This document shows positions 28,228 to 37,254 of a DNA stretch of 64,000 bases, piece after piece. The stretch is from Sphingomonadales bacterium (GTDB taxonomy: Bacteria > Pseudomonadota > Alphaproteobacteria > Sphingomonadales > Kordiimonadaceae). The DNA lies in NCBI GenBank assembly GCA_011088215.1, contig JAALKD010000007.1:1-64000 (forward strand), given 5' to 3'. The notes under the pieces are model-generated. The model had not been told where the DNA came from. It ran no database searches and saw nothing but the letters and a program-made list of their open reading frames with translations. The position numbers and the translations under genes were made by a program. Within the stretch, counting starts at the first letter, position 1; each line of letters opens with the position of its first letter.

Positions 28228-29472
28228 ATGGCGCGTATTCTTTTTCTCGCACATCGGATTCCCTATCCGCCCAATAAAGGGGACAAAATCCGTTCGTGGC
28301 ATTTCCTGGAATATTTGATGGAAAGGCACGAAATTCATCTCGGTTTTTTCATTGATGATCCCGCTGACCTAGAACATGTGGATTTTCTACAGAAACGATC
28401 AGCAAGCCTTCATTTCAGTTTTGCATCACCACTAAAACAAAAATTGTTTTCCCTAAAAGGTTTTCTGACCGGTACGTCATTGACAGAAAACGCATACCCA
28501 TCCTCTGGAATGCGTAGTTTCGTGGCCAATTTGATCGATACCAACCAGGTTGATGCTGTGTTTTTGTATTCGGCGGCCACATATCGCTTCTTGCCTAAAA
28601 ACATGAAGGGCGTTCCGATTATTACCGATTTTGTCGACGTCGATTCAGCAAAGTGGGAAGCCTACGCAGCCAACAATAGTTGGCCGATGAGCTTAATTTT
28701 TCGTCGTGAAGGCGCGAAACTCGCGGCGTTTGAAGCTCATGTTGCCGACCGTAGTTTAGCAAGCGTGTTGGTCAGCAAGGATGAAGCGGCGTTGATGCGT
28801 AACCGCCTATCTAACCGGCAGCAGAACGCTGGCAAGATTTTGGGTATTACCAACGGCGTCAACGCGAAAGCGTTCTCGCCGGAGAAATATTCCACAACTT
28901 CGACCAAGGGCAGATTAATTTTTACCGGCGCAATGGACTATGCTCCAAACATTGAAGCTGTTGTTTGGTTCGTGGAAAATGTATTCCATCGAGTAAAACT
29001 CGAGCATCCGCATGTTGAACTTGTGATAGCCGGAAAACCAGTTGCGCCAGATGTTCAAAGACTCGACGCTCATGACGGTGTCAACGTGATAGGCGCGGTA
29101 GATGACATGGCGGAAACCATTGCAGGTGCATCCATTGTTATTGCGCCGTTACTTACGGCTAGAGGTATCCAAAATAAGGTTTTGGAAGGTATGGCGATGG
29201 CGAAACCTGTCATTGCCACGCGTGCCGCTAACGAGGGCATTAATGCTCCTGACAGAGCAGCAATATGGATCGCTAATGATCCAGATGGTTTTGCTGAAGC
29301 CGTTGCCGCTTTGCTGGAGCCAACGGCTGCAAAGCAGCTTGGGGTTGCCGCCAGAAACTTCGTTATGGATAACTTTAGTTGGAGTAAAAGTTGCAGAGCG
29401 ATAGAAGCGTTGCTTATCGATGCCTCTGATCACGCTACCCAGCCTCGGCAGGGAGGTCGGATTGACCTTTAA
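28228..29472 (+). CDS. XrtA-associated glycosyltransferase (stp1, TIGR03087-like)
   Basis: A 414-residue GT-B glycosyltransferase, opening MARILFLAHRIPYPPNKGDK and then IRSWHFLEYL, which is diagnostic of the exosortase-linked stp1 family. The C-domain shows FTGAMDYAPNIEAVVWFVEN, HVELVIAGKPV and GIQNKVLEGMAMAKPVIAT. It acts on the cytoplasmic side to extend the repeat unit. The end of the gene overlaps the exosortase start (TTG at 29462) by 11 bases, indicating translational coupling. Confidence 0.92.
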   Translation: MARILFLAHRIPYPPNKGDKIRSWHFLEYLMERHEIHLGFFIDDPADLEHVDFLQKRSASLHFSFASPLKQKLFSLKGFLTGTSLTENAYPSSGMRSFVANLIDTNQVDAVFLYSAATYRFLPKNMKGVPIITDFVDVDSAKWEAYAANNSWPMSLIFRREGAKLAAFEAHVADRSLASVLVSKDEAALMRNRLSNRQQNAGKILGITNGVNAKAFSPEKYSTTSTKGRLIFTGAMDYAPNIEAVVWFVENVFHRVKLEHPHVELVIAGKPVAPDVQRLDAHDGVNVIGAVDDMAETIAGASIVIAPLLTARGIQNKVLEGMAMAKPVIATRAANEGINAPDRAAIWIANDPDGFAEAVAALLEPTAAKQLGVAARNFVMDNFSWSKSCRAIEALLIDASDHATQPRQGGRIDL

Positions 29473-30982
29473 CAGACATATTGGGCTGTTCGCCATTGCA
29501 TCACTGGCTTTACTGATTTCCTGGCGTGGAACGGTTCAGCATATGGCAGATATTGTCTGGTCAGTGGACGTATTTTCTCATGGTTTGTTGGTTCCGTTTG
29601 TTAGTGCGGCCTTGATCTGGGCCCGGCGCGGTATTTTGCAGACAATTGTGCCACGGTTTTCATATTTGGGTGCAGCTATTGTGCTGGCTGCAAGCGCTTT
29701 GTGGTTGTCGGGCGAATTGATCGATGTTGCACTCTTTCGCCACTTGGGATTGGTCACCGCCATAAATGGACTGGTCATAACGTTTTTTGGTTTGCAGTTT
29801 TACCGAGCGGTCTTGTTTGCCATGTTGTTTCTTTTTCTGGCAATTCCATTCGGATACGAGCTTGTTGGCCCTTTACAAACGATGACGGCAAACCTGGTTA
29901 TTGGGACGCTTGAGCTCGTGGGTGCAACCTATAAAGCAGACGGTGTACTGATTGAACTATCCAGCGGAATGTATGAAGTCGCGGAAGCCTGTGCCGGCGT
30001 CAAATTCTTTTTCACTAGTCTGGTTACTGGGGTTTTGCTAGCGCACCTTGTGTTCGAAAGTTGGGGTCGCCGGCTATTCATTCTGATCGTCAGTGCAATG
30101 TTACCCATTGCGGCTAATGCACTGCGAGTGCTCGGTATTCTGGCTATTGCCGAAATGACCGATCAGAGCTTTGCAAAAGATGTTGATCATATAGTTTATG
30201 GTTGGGTTTTCCTGTCGATTGTTTTGTTTACCTTGATTGCCTTTGCATACAGAATTTCCGACAGAGAGGCATCTAAAGCACCGACCCTGGCCGAAAATCA
30301 ATTCACTGAAGGTGCCAATCAAAACGTCTTCGGAGTGATCGCCGTTGCGATGATTCCAACCCTTGTAACATTCGTATTACCGCAGACAAATTCTCTGGCA
30401 TATCGGGAGGGCGGCGTGCAAATCGAACCCCTTCTTAAGCAGGCACCCGCGGGTTATCGTGTTTTGCCTCAGGCCGCCTCAATCTCGCCCCCCAATTTCC
30501 TGAATGCTGACGTCATGCGATCAACTATCCTGCGTCGGAACGACCACGTTTTTTTGGCCAGTTACGCACGGGTTGCCTCTTTGCATGCTGGTAGTCGCCT
30601 TTTTCAACCGGGTAATACACTTGTGGGCAATAAATGGTCGGAAATGCGGGGCCTAGTCACTCGCTCTTATGAATTTTGTGACATAGCATTTACCGAGCGT
30701 ATCTTTAGGCGCGGTGATCGACGAATTGTAACCTGGAGTGTTTATAGCATAAACGGCGAGATTGTTACGTCTGGCCTAACGGAGAAAATGGTGACAGCGG
30801 CGGTGCGAATTATGCGTAAGCCTTCATCGGGTGAAATATTGACTCTCAGTGGCTTGGTCGATTCAGATGCCAACGATATTCGCGAAGTTTTTTCTGATTT
30901 TTTGTCGACTTTTCCGCCAGATAGGCTTTTATTGGCCCTTGGGGGCGGTGAACTAGGGGACAGCATTAAATGTGCGGGATAA
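29462..30982 (+). CDS. xrtA: Exosortase A fused to EpsI domain
   Basis: Membrane cysteine protease/transpeptidase that processes PEP-CTERM signals. I chose TTG 29462, with GGGAGG five bases upstream, giving 506 residues; an ATG at 29420 has no such site. About eight membrane helices fill residues 5-270. The catalytic residues are in place: Cys177 in EACAGVKFF, Arg222 in ANALRVLG and His243 in DVDHIVYGW. After residue 280 comes a soluble EpsI-type domain (TIGR02914) with GYRVLPQAAS and GNKWSEMRG. Fusion of exosortase A and EpsI is common. The downstream amidotransferase overlaps by 13 bases. Confidence 0.95.
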   Translation: MTFNRHIGLFAIASLALLISWRGTVQHMADIVWSVDVFSHGLLVPFVSAALIWARRGILQTIVPRFSYLGAAIVLAASALWLSGELIDVALFRHLGLVTAINGLVITFFGLQFYRAVLFAMLFLFLAIPFGYELVGPLQTMTANLVIGTLELVGATYKADGVLIELSSGMYEVAEACAGVKFFFTSLVTGVLLAHLVFESWGRRLFILIVSAMLPIAANALRVLGILAIAEMTDQSFAKDVDHIVYGWVFLSIVLFTLIAFAYRISDREASKAPTLAENQFTEGANQNVFGVIAVAMIPTLVTFVLPQTNSLAYREGGVQIEPLLKQAPAGYRVLPQAASISPPNFLNADVMRSTILRRNDHVFLASYARVASLHAGSRLFQPGNTLVGNKWSEMRGLVTRSYEFCDIAFTERIFRRGDRRIVTWSVYSINGEIVTSGLTEKMVTAAVRIMRKPSSGEILTLSGLVDSDANDIREVFSDFLSTFPPDRLLLALGGGELGDSIKCAG

Positions 30983-32868
30983 CTGGTTGGATGACGCGCG
31001 ACGGCAGTCCTGTCGAGGAGCGCCTGTTCAAACATATGACAGACAAGATTAATCACCGTGGGCCTGATGGGGAAGGCTATTTCATCGGTGGTGATGTCGC
31101 CCTTGGCCATAAACGGCTGTCGATTATTGACATCGCTGGCGGGCATCAACCCATGTATAGCCAGGGCCGGGAAGTTGTACTTTCCTACAACGGTGAAATA
31201 TATAATTTTCAGTCGCTGCGACGTGAACTCGAGGGACTGGGGCATCGTTTTGTCACTCAATCTGACACTGAGGTTCTTCTTAACAGCTATATGCAGTGGG
31301 GCGAGGCCTGTGTAGAACGATTACGTGGTATGTTCGCTTTCGCCGTGTGGGATGGCCCAAAGCAAAAGCTTTTCCTTGCGCGCGACCGGCTTGGCATAAA
31401 ACCTTTATTTTATAGCTTTTTACCTGATGGAGGCTTTGTCTTTGCCTCTGAAATGAAGGTCTTGCTTGCGCATCCAAAAATCTCTCGCAAACTGCGAGTT
31501 GACGCTCTAGAGGATTACTTGATGCTTGGCTACGTGCCTGATCCCAAGTCAATCGTCGATGGCATAATGAAACTGGAGCCGGCAAACAGCCTGTCGCTGG
31601 AAAAAGGGTCGACGCAGGCACGCGTCAGTTGCTATTGGCAGCCCGGTGTTGGGCGAACAGGCGTGTCGGTTTCTCGGTCAGAAGACTTGGTGGCCCGCCT
31701 TGAAGATGCGGTGAAAATGCGCATGATCGCAGACGTTCCGTTGGGCGCTTTTTTGTCGGGGGGAGTTGATTCAAGCGCTGTCGTTGGTCTTATGTCAAAG
31801 CTGGGAACAGAACCGGTAGAGACATGCGCCATAGGGTCAGAAGACCCAAACTATGACGAAAGTGGGTATGCGCAAATTGTTGCCGACAAGTTTGGAACAA
31901 GCCATCGGTGGCGATTGGTGTCAGCCAACGATCGTTCATTAATTGACAAAATGGTTGAGATTTACGACGAACCTTTCGCGGACCCATCGGCCTTACCAAC
32001 ATACCGAGTTTGCGGATTGGCGCGAGAGAAGGTAAAGGTTGCTCTCTCCGGTGATGGGGGTGATGAACTGTTTGCTGGCTATAGGCGGCACAGGTTCCAT
32101 ATGGCTGAGGAGTCGTTTCGTGGCAGATTGCCTATGTTTGCTAGGCGCGCATTGTTTGGCCCCTTAGCCAAATTATATCCAAAATTGGACCGTGCTCCGC
32201 AGTTTTTGAGGGCGAAGTCGACATTCGAAGCCCTGTCTCGAACATCCGCGCAAGCATACTGTCAAAGCGTCAGTCGAACGCCCGACCGTGACAGAAAACG
32301 TTGGCATTCTAGGCGAATGAGAAAATTGCTGGCTGGATACCATCCCCACGACCGCTTTAGTGAGCTTGCTGATGAGGTGAAGGGCGCTGACCCGCTTTCT
32401 GTCATTCAATACATCGATATGAAAACTTATCTATCGGGTGATATTCTTACAAAAGTTGACCGGGCTAGTATGGCACATAGCCTCGAGGTGCGTGTTCCTA
32501 TATTGGATCATAAGTTTGTCGAATGGGGTCTGCGCGTACCGCCACAGGTACGCATAGTTGACGGTGAAGGTAAAGCTGTTTTCAAGGCCGCCCTGCGAGG
32601 GTTTTTGCCTGACAACATCCTATATCGAACCAAAAAGGGTTTCGATGTTCCCACCATAAGTTGGCTGCGAAACGAACTGGCCGATGAAACGATATCACTG
32701 GGGGAAAGCGAACTCTTCGCTGATAGCGGACTTTTTAACATGCAAGGTATTCAGCAGATGGCTGAGGAGCATGTGCTAGGGTCGCGTGATCATCACACGA
32801 GCCTATGGGCGCTTATTATGCTTGAGCGCAGCCTTAAAAAGCTGAATTTGGAAATGCCAGGCGGTTAA
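30970..32868 (+). CDS. XrtA-associated asparagine synthetase-like amidotransferase
   Basis: A 632-residue AsnB-type enzyme (TIGR03108 group). Met1-Cys2 (MCGITGWMTRDGS) supplies the N-terminal glutaminase nucleophile, and RGPDGEGYF and GHKRLSIID belong to the same domain. The synthetase half has the PP-loop FLSGGVDSSAVVG (near residue 260), ALSGDGGDELFAGYRRH and ILTKVDRASMAHSLEVRVP. It probably amidates an acidic sugar or other group in the polymer rather than making free asparagine, judging by its locus. It is the last gene of the plus-strand block; phoB converges 16 bases on. Confidence 0.92.
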   Translation: MCGITGWMTRDGSPVEERLFKHMTDKINHRGPDGEGYFIGGDVALGHKRLSIIDIAGGHQPMYSQGREVVLSYNGEIYNFQSLRRELEGLGHRFVTQSDTEVLLNSYMQWGEACVERLRGMFAFAVWDGPKQKLFLARDRLGIKPLFYSFLPDGGFVFASEMKVLLAHPKISRKLRVDALEDYLMLGYVPDPKSIVDGIMKLEPANSLSLEKGSTQARVSCYWQPGVGRTGVSVSRSEDLVARLEDAVKMRMIADVPLGAFLSGGVDSSAVVGLMSKLGTEPVETCAIGSEDPNYDESGYAQIVADKFGTSHRWRLVSANDRSLIDKMVEIYDEPFADPSALPTYRVCGLAREKVKVALSGDGGDELFAGYRRHRFHMAEESFRGRLPMFARRALFGPLAKLYPKLDRAPQFLRAKSTFEALSRTSAQAYCQSVSRTPDRDRKRWHSRRMRKLLAGYHPHDRFSELADEVKGADPLSVIQYIDMKTYLSGDILTKVDRASMAHSLEVRVPILDHKFVEWGLRVPPQVRIVDGEGKAVFKAALRGFLPDNILYRTKKGFDVPTISWLRNELADETISLGESELFADSGLFNMQGIQQMAEEHVLGSRDHHTSLWALIMLERSLKKLNLEMPGG

Positions 32869-32884
32869 AACAACCAGCCAGATG

Positions 32885-33571
32885 TTAACGTTTGTTGTCC
32901 AGCGAATAACCGGCTGAGCGAACTGTACGAATATAGTCCTCTCCACTGGCATTCATAGCTTTGCGCAAGCGCCGAATATGAACATCGACGGTTCGGGCTT
33001 CCACATATACATTGTGGCCCCATACAGCGTCTAAAAGCTGCTCACGAGAAAAGACACGGCCAGGGTTTTCCATGAAATGGCGCAACAATCGGTATTCGGT
33101 TGGGCCCAATTGGACTGCACTACCATTTCTGGTTACTCGGTGAGAGACATTGTCCAGATGTATGTCTTCAAATGTCAGGTCTTCGCCGGCGAGGGCAGGG
33201 CGCACGCGTCTCAATACTGCTTGGATGCGCGCAATTAACTCTTTTGGGGAAAAAGGTTTTACAACGTAATCGTCGGCACCCATTTCCAAGCCTCGAACCC
33301 GATCAGGTTCATCGGCGCGTGCCGTCAGCATAATGATGGGCACATTGGCCGTGTCGGCATTCCGGCGTAACTGCCGGCAAATCTCGAGTCCGGAAAGGTT
33401 TGGCAACATCCAGTCCAACAATATTACGTCCGGAGTATCCTGCATTGCCACATAGAGACCGTCTTCACCGTCCGCCACTGTCTCAATAGCATAGTTGGCA
33501 CGCTCCAAGTTGTAACGAACCAGCTCTGTGATATTCAGGTCGTCTTCTACCAGAAGTACTTTGGTCTTCAC
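32885..33571 (-). CDS. phoB: Phosphate regulon response regulator PhoB
   Basis: A 228-residue OmpR/PhoB-type regulator. The receiver domain has the acidic pocket LLVEDD, phospho-acceptor Asp53 in VILLDWMLP, and DDYVVKPFSP with the conserved Lys. The C-terminal winged helix ends with HNVYVEARTVDVHIRRLRKA and RSAGYSLD, as in PhoB. The start is GTG with AAGGAA upstream. It lies downstream of phoR on the same strand with a 144-base spacer. This inverts the usual phoB-phoR order, and no pst/phoU genes are in the window. Confidence 0.9.
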   Translation of the reverse strand: MKTKVLLVEDDLNITELVRYNLERANYAIETVADGEDGLYVAMQDTPDVILLDWMLPNLSGLEICRQLRRNADTANVPIIMLTARADEPDRVRGLEMGADDYVVKPFSPKELIARIQAVLRRVRPALAGEDLTFEDIHLDNVSHRVTRNGSAVQLGPTEYRLLRHFMENPGRVFSREQLLDAVWGHNVYVEARTVDVHIRRLRKAMNASGEDYIRTVRSAGYSLDNKR

Positions 33572-33715
33572 TTAACGGTTCCTTTTTCGCCGCTTTTTAT
33601 TGCGGTCACTTACCGAACATAGCCTATTCTATACAGACCTAATGTTACAGTTTAATTGCGCCTAATTCGCATTGTTGCTGTCTTGTTGCATCCTATAACC
33701 CGTTATTTTTACTGT

Positions 33716-35008
33716 TTAATTTTGGGCGGACGCCTTTAACGTAAAACTAAATACTGTACCTTTGCCTACTTGGCTTTTTACATTTAGCAAACTGTCATGG
33801 CGCAATAAAATGTGTTTTACGATAGCAAGACCAAGTCCCGTACCACCCATTTTACGAGACCGAGCATCGTCAACTCGGTAAAATCTTTCTGTAAGTCTGG
33901 CTAAATGTTCCTCTAAAATGCCTGGACCTTCGTCGCGAATAGATATTGTAACTGCGCTATTATCAGCATTCGCTACGGCACCAACAAACACAGTCGTGTC
34001 CCGATCAGCATATTTAGCGGCATTTACCGACAGGTTGATTAAAACCTGCATCAATTGATCAGCATCAGCCACAACCTTTTCCGCCCCCGCCGCGATATTT
34101 GTTTCAAACTCAATGTTTCGTTCTGCACCAATTGAAGAAGCGGTCAAAACAATGCTGTTGATCATAGCAGGGAGATTGACTTCACTGTCCGGTGATTCGT
34201 GCCGAGACATCTCAATTCGAGAAAGCGATAGCAGATCGTCGATCAATCGGACCATACGTTCGGTTTCTGTTTGCATTATTCCTAAAAACCGCTCGCGAGC
34301 AGGCGTGTCATCCTTGGCCGGCCCCTGCAAGGTTTCGATGAATCCAATCACAGAAGAGAGCGGCGTACGCAGTTCATGGCTGGCGTTCGCCACAAAATCA
34401 ACACGCATCTGTTCTGTTTGTAACATGCTGGTCACCTCGTAGAAGAAGGCCATGGCCTGAGTGGGTACATCTTTCGAACCTGTTCCGGACACCCTCGAAA
34501 TTGTGACATCAAACGTTCGCTTCTGGCTGTTGGTGAAACGGATCACACCTGCATGTTTTTTACCATCTACAAATATCTTCTGGATTGCATCAACTATTCT
34601 TGCTTGCTGCAAGTGCAAATAAACATCATTACCAACAACATCGCCGCCCAGCAGTTCCTCAGCTGCGTGGTTAGCAAAAGATACTCCGTGATCCTCGCCG
34701 ATAATCAATATGGGAAGTGGAACCGCATGTAACGTTTTCGCGCGGACAGATTTTATTGCGCCTCTTTGACGGCCAAAGACCATAGAGCTTTCTTTTTTTT
34801 CGCCGAGTTTTTGGCCAGTGCTGTCGGTATCAGTGCGATCAATTTGCAGCAGTAGGCCACTTGTCACTGAAAATATAACCACTGCTGCCAGCGCTGAAAT
34901 CAGGTCCAAAGACCAAAAAAAAGCAAATAGAGCCAACAGAACGACAATAACCATTCGTCCGGTTAATAAGCTGAATAGTTTTGTGCGGGGTTTGTTTGAC
35001 TGGTTCAT
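33716..35008 (-). CDS. phoR: Phosphate regulon sensor histidine kinase PhoR
   Basis: A 430-residue histidine kinase. Two closely spaced membrane helices (VIVVLLALFAFFWSLDLIS and ALAAVVIFSVTSGLLL) lie at residues 19-55 with almost no periplasmic loop, as in PhoR. A PAS domain follows (VPLPILIIGEDHGVSFANHAA). Next come HisKA with the phospho-His in VANASHELRTPLSSVIGFIE, and HATPase with NLSVNAAKYA, DEGPGILEEH and GGTGLGLAIVKH. PhoR/PhoB senses phosphate shortage. Its divergent partner across a 220-base spacer is the Asp-rich cassette, so shared regulation is possible. Confidence 0.9.
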   Translation of the reverse strand: MNQSNKPRTKLFSLLTGRMVIVVLLALFAFFWSLDLISALAAVVIFSVTSGLLLQIDRTDTDSTGQKLGEKKESSMVFGRQRGAIKSVRAKTLHAVPLPILIIGEDHGVSFANHAAEELLGGDVVGNDVYLHLQQARIVDAIQKIFVDGKKHAGVIRFTNSQKRTFDVTISRVSGTGSKDVPTQAMAFFYEVTSMLQTEQMRVDFVANASHELRTPLSSVIGFIETLQGPAKDDTPARERFLGIMQTETERMVRLIDDLLSLSRIEMSRHESPDSEVNLPAMINSIVLTASSIGAERNIEFETNIAAGAEKVVADADQLMQVLINLSVNAAKYADRDTTVFVGAVANADNSAVTISIRDEGPGILEEHLARLTERFYRVDDARSRKMGGTGLGLAIVKHILLRHDSLLNVKSQVGKGTVFSFTLKASAQN

Positions 35009-35228
35009 AACGAGAAAAGACCACCGTTAGAAATTAAGGGAGTACCTACAGTAGTAAGCACGGTAAGAGACAGTATTATTACATTTTGATACAATTTTTT
35101 ACCTGTGAGCATCAAAATTTTGTTAGGCAAATAGTAATGAAGTAGCGTAATAATAGGTTGTTGGTTGGGGTTTGGTCTGCAAAAATGCAGCCCAGATAAT
35201 TTTTGTGACCATTTGCAATGGATATGTT

Positions 35229-35984
35229 GTGACCGAAAAACCAATAGTGCCTGACACCTCAGATAGTGAATCAGAGACCTCTGAAGACAGCAGAATTGCG
35301 GAACGCCGCCAACTATTGATGTTGGGGGCTGCTGGTCTTCCCATGATGCTTACGCTGAAAGCGTCAGCGCAGCAGGCCCTTGTTTCGCAGTTAACCTGTT
35401 CGATCACATTGCCTAAGCGAGTAAGAATTCTGGTAGACTGTGATGGGCGTGCGTGGGTGGGCACAAGGAATATCCAATACAAGAACGGTAAAGGCTTTAA
35501 AGTCGCTGATATTGTTAAATTTAAAGACAAAGCGACCTATGCATTTCCTGCTGGCGACGTGCCAAATTACTGGTTACCTGATAATTGTCCGATTGAAGAA
35601 TGCAGTAACGACGACGACGATGATGATGATGATTTTGATTATGAAACAGCATCAGCAGAATTGGATGATTTGATGCGCACATCTTTGCCATCGCAGGCAG
35701 ATGGTATTGCGCTGGCCTCGATACGTATGGGGGACGATGATGATGACGATGACTGCGACGAGGATTGGATCGACTCAGGGTATGCTTTCTATAAGTTGAG
35801 TAAGAACTCAACTATTCTACCTGTTGACCACACCAGCGGTACCGGATGGAGCCCGCAAGCCAACAAGCAAGGATTGTTTATTGCCTTGTCTCTGGTTTAT
35901 GAAAGCAGGCACGGTGATGCTCCTGGCTGGCCGGGAATTTCCTGTATCGTTTCCATCATAAATTACTTCGGCACTCAAAATTAA
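35229..35984 (+). CDS. Asp-rich, Tat-leader-like protein heading the HprK-related kinase cassette
   Basis: Unrecognised protein. In-frame starts are TTG 35172, GTG 35205 and GTG 35229, all with weak ribosome-binding sites; I took 35229 (251 residues). After an acidic N-terminal 27 residues comes a twin-arginine-like leader, ERRQLLMLGAAGLPMMLTLK, with SAQQ as a likely cleavage region. The mature part has six cysteines, including a CPIEEC pair. It has two poly-Asp runs, eight at residues 128-135 and seven at 169-175, the second followed by Cys-Asp-Glu-Asp. The runs are encoded by GAC/GAT repeats. The C-terminal part looks globular (PGWPGISCIVSIINYFG). It sits 32 bases before the PqqD-like gene, so it is probably the client of the cassette. 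Metal or Ca2+ binding by the Asp runs is inference. Confidence 0.7.
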   Translation: MTEKPIVPDTSDSESETSEDSRIAERRQLLMLGAAGLPMMLTLKASAQQALVSQLTCSITLPKRVRILVDCDGRAWVGTRNIQYKNGKGFKVADIVKFKDKATYAFPAGDVPNYWLPDNCPIEECSNDDDDDDDDFDYETASAELDDLMRTSLPSQADGIALASIRMGDDDDDDDCDEDWIDSGYAFYKLSKNSTILPVDHTSGTGWSPQANKQGLFIALSLVYESRHGDAPGWPGISCIVSIINYFGTQN

Positions 35985-36016
35985 CGTAAAGCGCCTATTG
36001 TCGGCGAAGTTTTGAT

Positions 36017-36325
36017 ATGGCCGCAGCCCCGCCTACAACCAGTGAAAAATGGTCGTCTGATTCTCACCAGTATTTGGCTGTAGAGTATGATGATACGTTT
36101 TTGGTTTACTTCCGCCCGTCGGGAGAAACTCATTTTTTGAATTTTCTCTCTTACGGCATGGTTCACGCGGTGTCATCTGGACCTTTGTCAGAAGAAGAAA
36201 TATTGGCCCGGATGAGGACAGATTTTTCCCTGACTGCGGAAGAACTACCTGAAACGCTTGTTGCTACAACTCTAAGCGAGTTAGACCAAGCTGGCTTGAT
36301 TACGGCTTTGGACGCAGGAACATGA
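36017..36325 (+). CDS. PqqD-family protein of the HprK-related kinase A system
   Basis: A 102-residue PqqD-like protein. PqqD folds (RRE domains) bind leader peptides and hand them to modifying enzymes. Here the pattern is SDSHQYLAVEYDDTFLVYFR, then THFLNFLSYGMVHAV and ELPETLVATTLSELDQAGLI, with the C-terminal winged helix typical of the family. It overlaps the kinase gene by 4 bases (ATGA), so the two are translationally coupled. This gene, an HprK-like kinase and a PF14907 nucleotidyltransferase form the cassette named HPr-rel-A in TIGRFAMs (from memory). Confidence 0.82.
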   Translation: MAAAPPTTSEKWSSDSHQYLAVEYDDTFLVYFRPSGETHFLNFLSYGMVHAVSSGPLSEEEILARMRTDFSLTAEELPETLVATTLSELDQAGLITALDAGT

Positions 36326-37254
36326 GCGCGCCATCTAATGTTGCCAGTTATGACCGTCGTGACTTACGCGCAGCGCTGCGTAACGGTTCATTCACACTGC
36401 ACCTCGGGCCGTTTAGTCACCTTGTGTCTGGGGCGAGCGAGCCCTTGCTTGATTTCCTGAGCGATACATACCGCGACTATTCTGTAGAGTTAACCCCCAG
36501 CGATGTTACTGATGTTCTGCTTCGGCTGGAGGCTCCAAATATTTTGCGCCGATTTATCCGGCGGCAAATAACGCCCAATCCAGGTTTTAAAGTTCCAGCG
36601 GTGCCATTGCCGCTAAGTATGTCGCCTCTAGCCTTTGAAATGGGACTGAATCTTTCTGTTGCGCTTAAATGCTGCCGATTTATCAACGTGCATGCAGGCG
36701 TGGTTGCAGATAAGGACGGGGCGATTGTCATGAGTGCAGCCTCCGGTGGTGGCAAAAGCACGCTGACGGCAGCGTTGTTACAGCACGGCTACCGTCTATT
36801 CTCCGATGAGTTTGCACTACTTGGACTGGACCAACCGTTATTGCACCCGTATCCACGTCCTATATCCCTGAAGCAGGAAACGATTCCTGTGGTTCGGGAT
36901 ATGGTCGGCGACAACTGGATCAGTAAAGTCGTGACAGGAACTCCGAAGGGCGACATCGCTTATTATCGGGCAAGGGCAAGTGATTTAGCGCAGGACAAAA
37001 CATCCGCGAAAGCCAAACTGGTCTTGTTTCCCAAGTTTGAAAAAGGCGTCCGGCCTATTGCGCGTCAGTTAAATCCAGCAGAAGCAATCATGCGCCTTGT
37101 GCCAGCATCAACTAACTACTCCCTACTTGGTGAACCTGCTTTTCACGCAATCACTGGGTTGTTGAAAAACATACGCGCTTACGAGATTACTTATGGATCG
37201 ACAATAGATAGTTTGCGCCTTGTTGAACAAATAACCGATCAGAAATTAGTTTGA
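36322..37254 (+). CDS. HprK-related kinase A
   Basis: A 310-residue relative of HPr serine kinase/phosphorylase. It lacks the long N-terminal domain of true HprK. The kinase core has VHAGVVAD (residues 123-130), Walker A SAASGGGKST (138-147), and YRLFSDEFALLGL (157-169), which holds the acidic SDE that aligns with HprK catalytic/metal residues. The next conserved part is HPYPRPISLKQETIPVVRDM. No HPr or PTS genes are nearby, so HPr is not an obvious substrate. HprK-like kinases in lasso-peptide clusters phosphorylate the precursor peptide, which is one model for this locus. The gene overlaps both neighbours. Confidence 0.88.
   Translation: MSAPSNVASYDRRDLRAALRNGSFTLHLGPFSHLVSGASEPLLDFLSDTYRDYSVELTPSDVTDVLLRLEAPNILRRFIRRQITPNPGFKVPAVPLPLSMSPLAFEMGLNLSVALKCCRFINVHAGVVADKDGAIVMSAASGGGKSTLTAALLQHGYRLFSDEFALLGLDQPLLHPYPRPISLKQETIPVVRDMVGDNWISKVVTGTPKGDIAYYRARASDLAQDKTSAKAKLVLFPKFEKGVRPIARQLNPAEAIMRLVPASTNYSLLGEPAFHAITGLLKNIRAYEITYGSTIDSLRLVEQITDQKLV

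Noticed and set aside
30970-32868. Lasso-peptide cyclase (McjC-like) partner of the PqqD/HprK cassette
   Set aside because: The protein has a complete glutaminase domain starting Met-Cys and matches the XrtA amidotransferase group, unlike McjC; no McjB-type protease is present.
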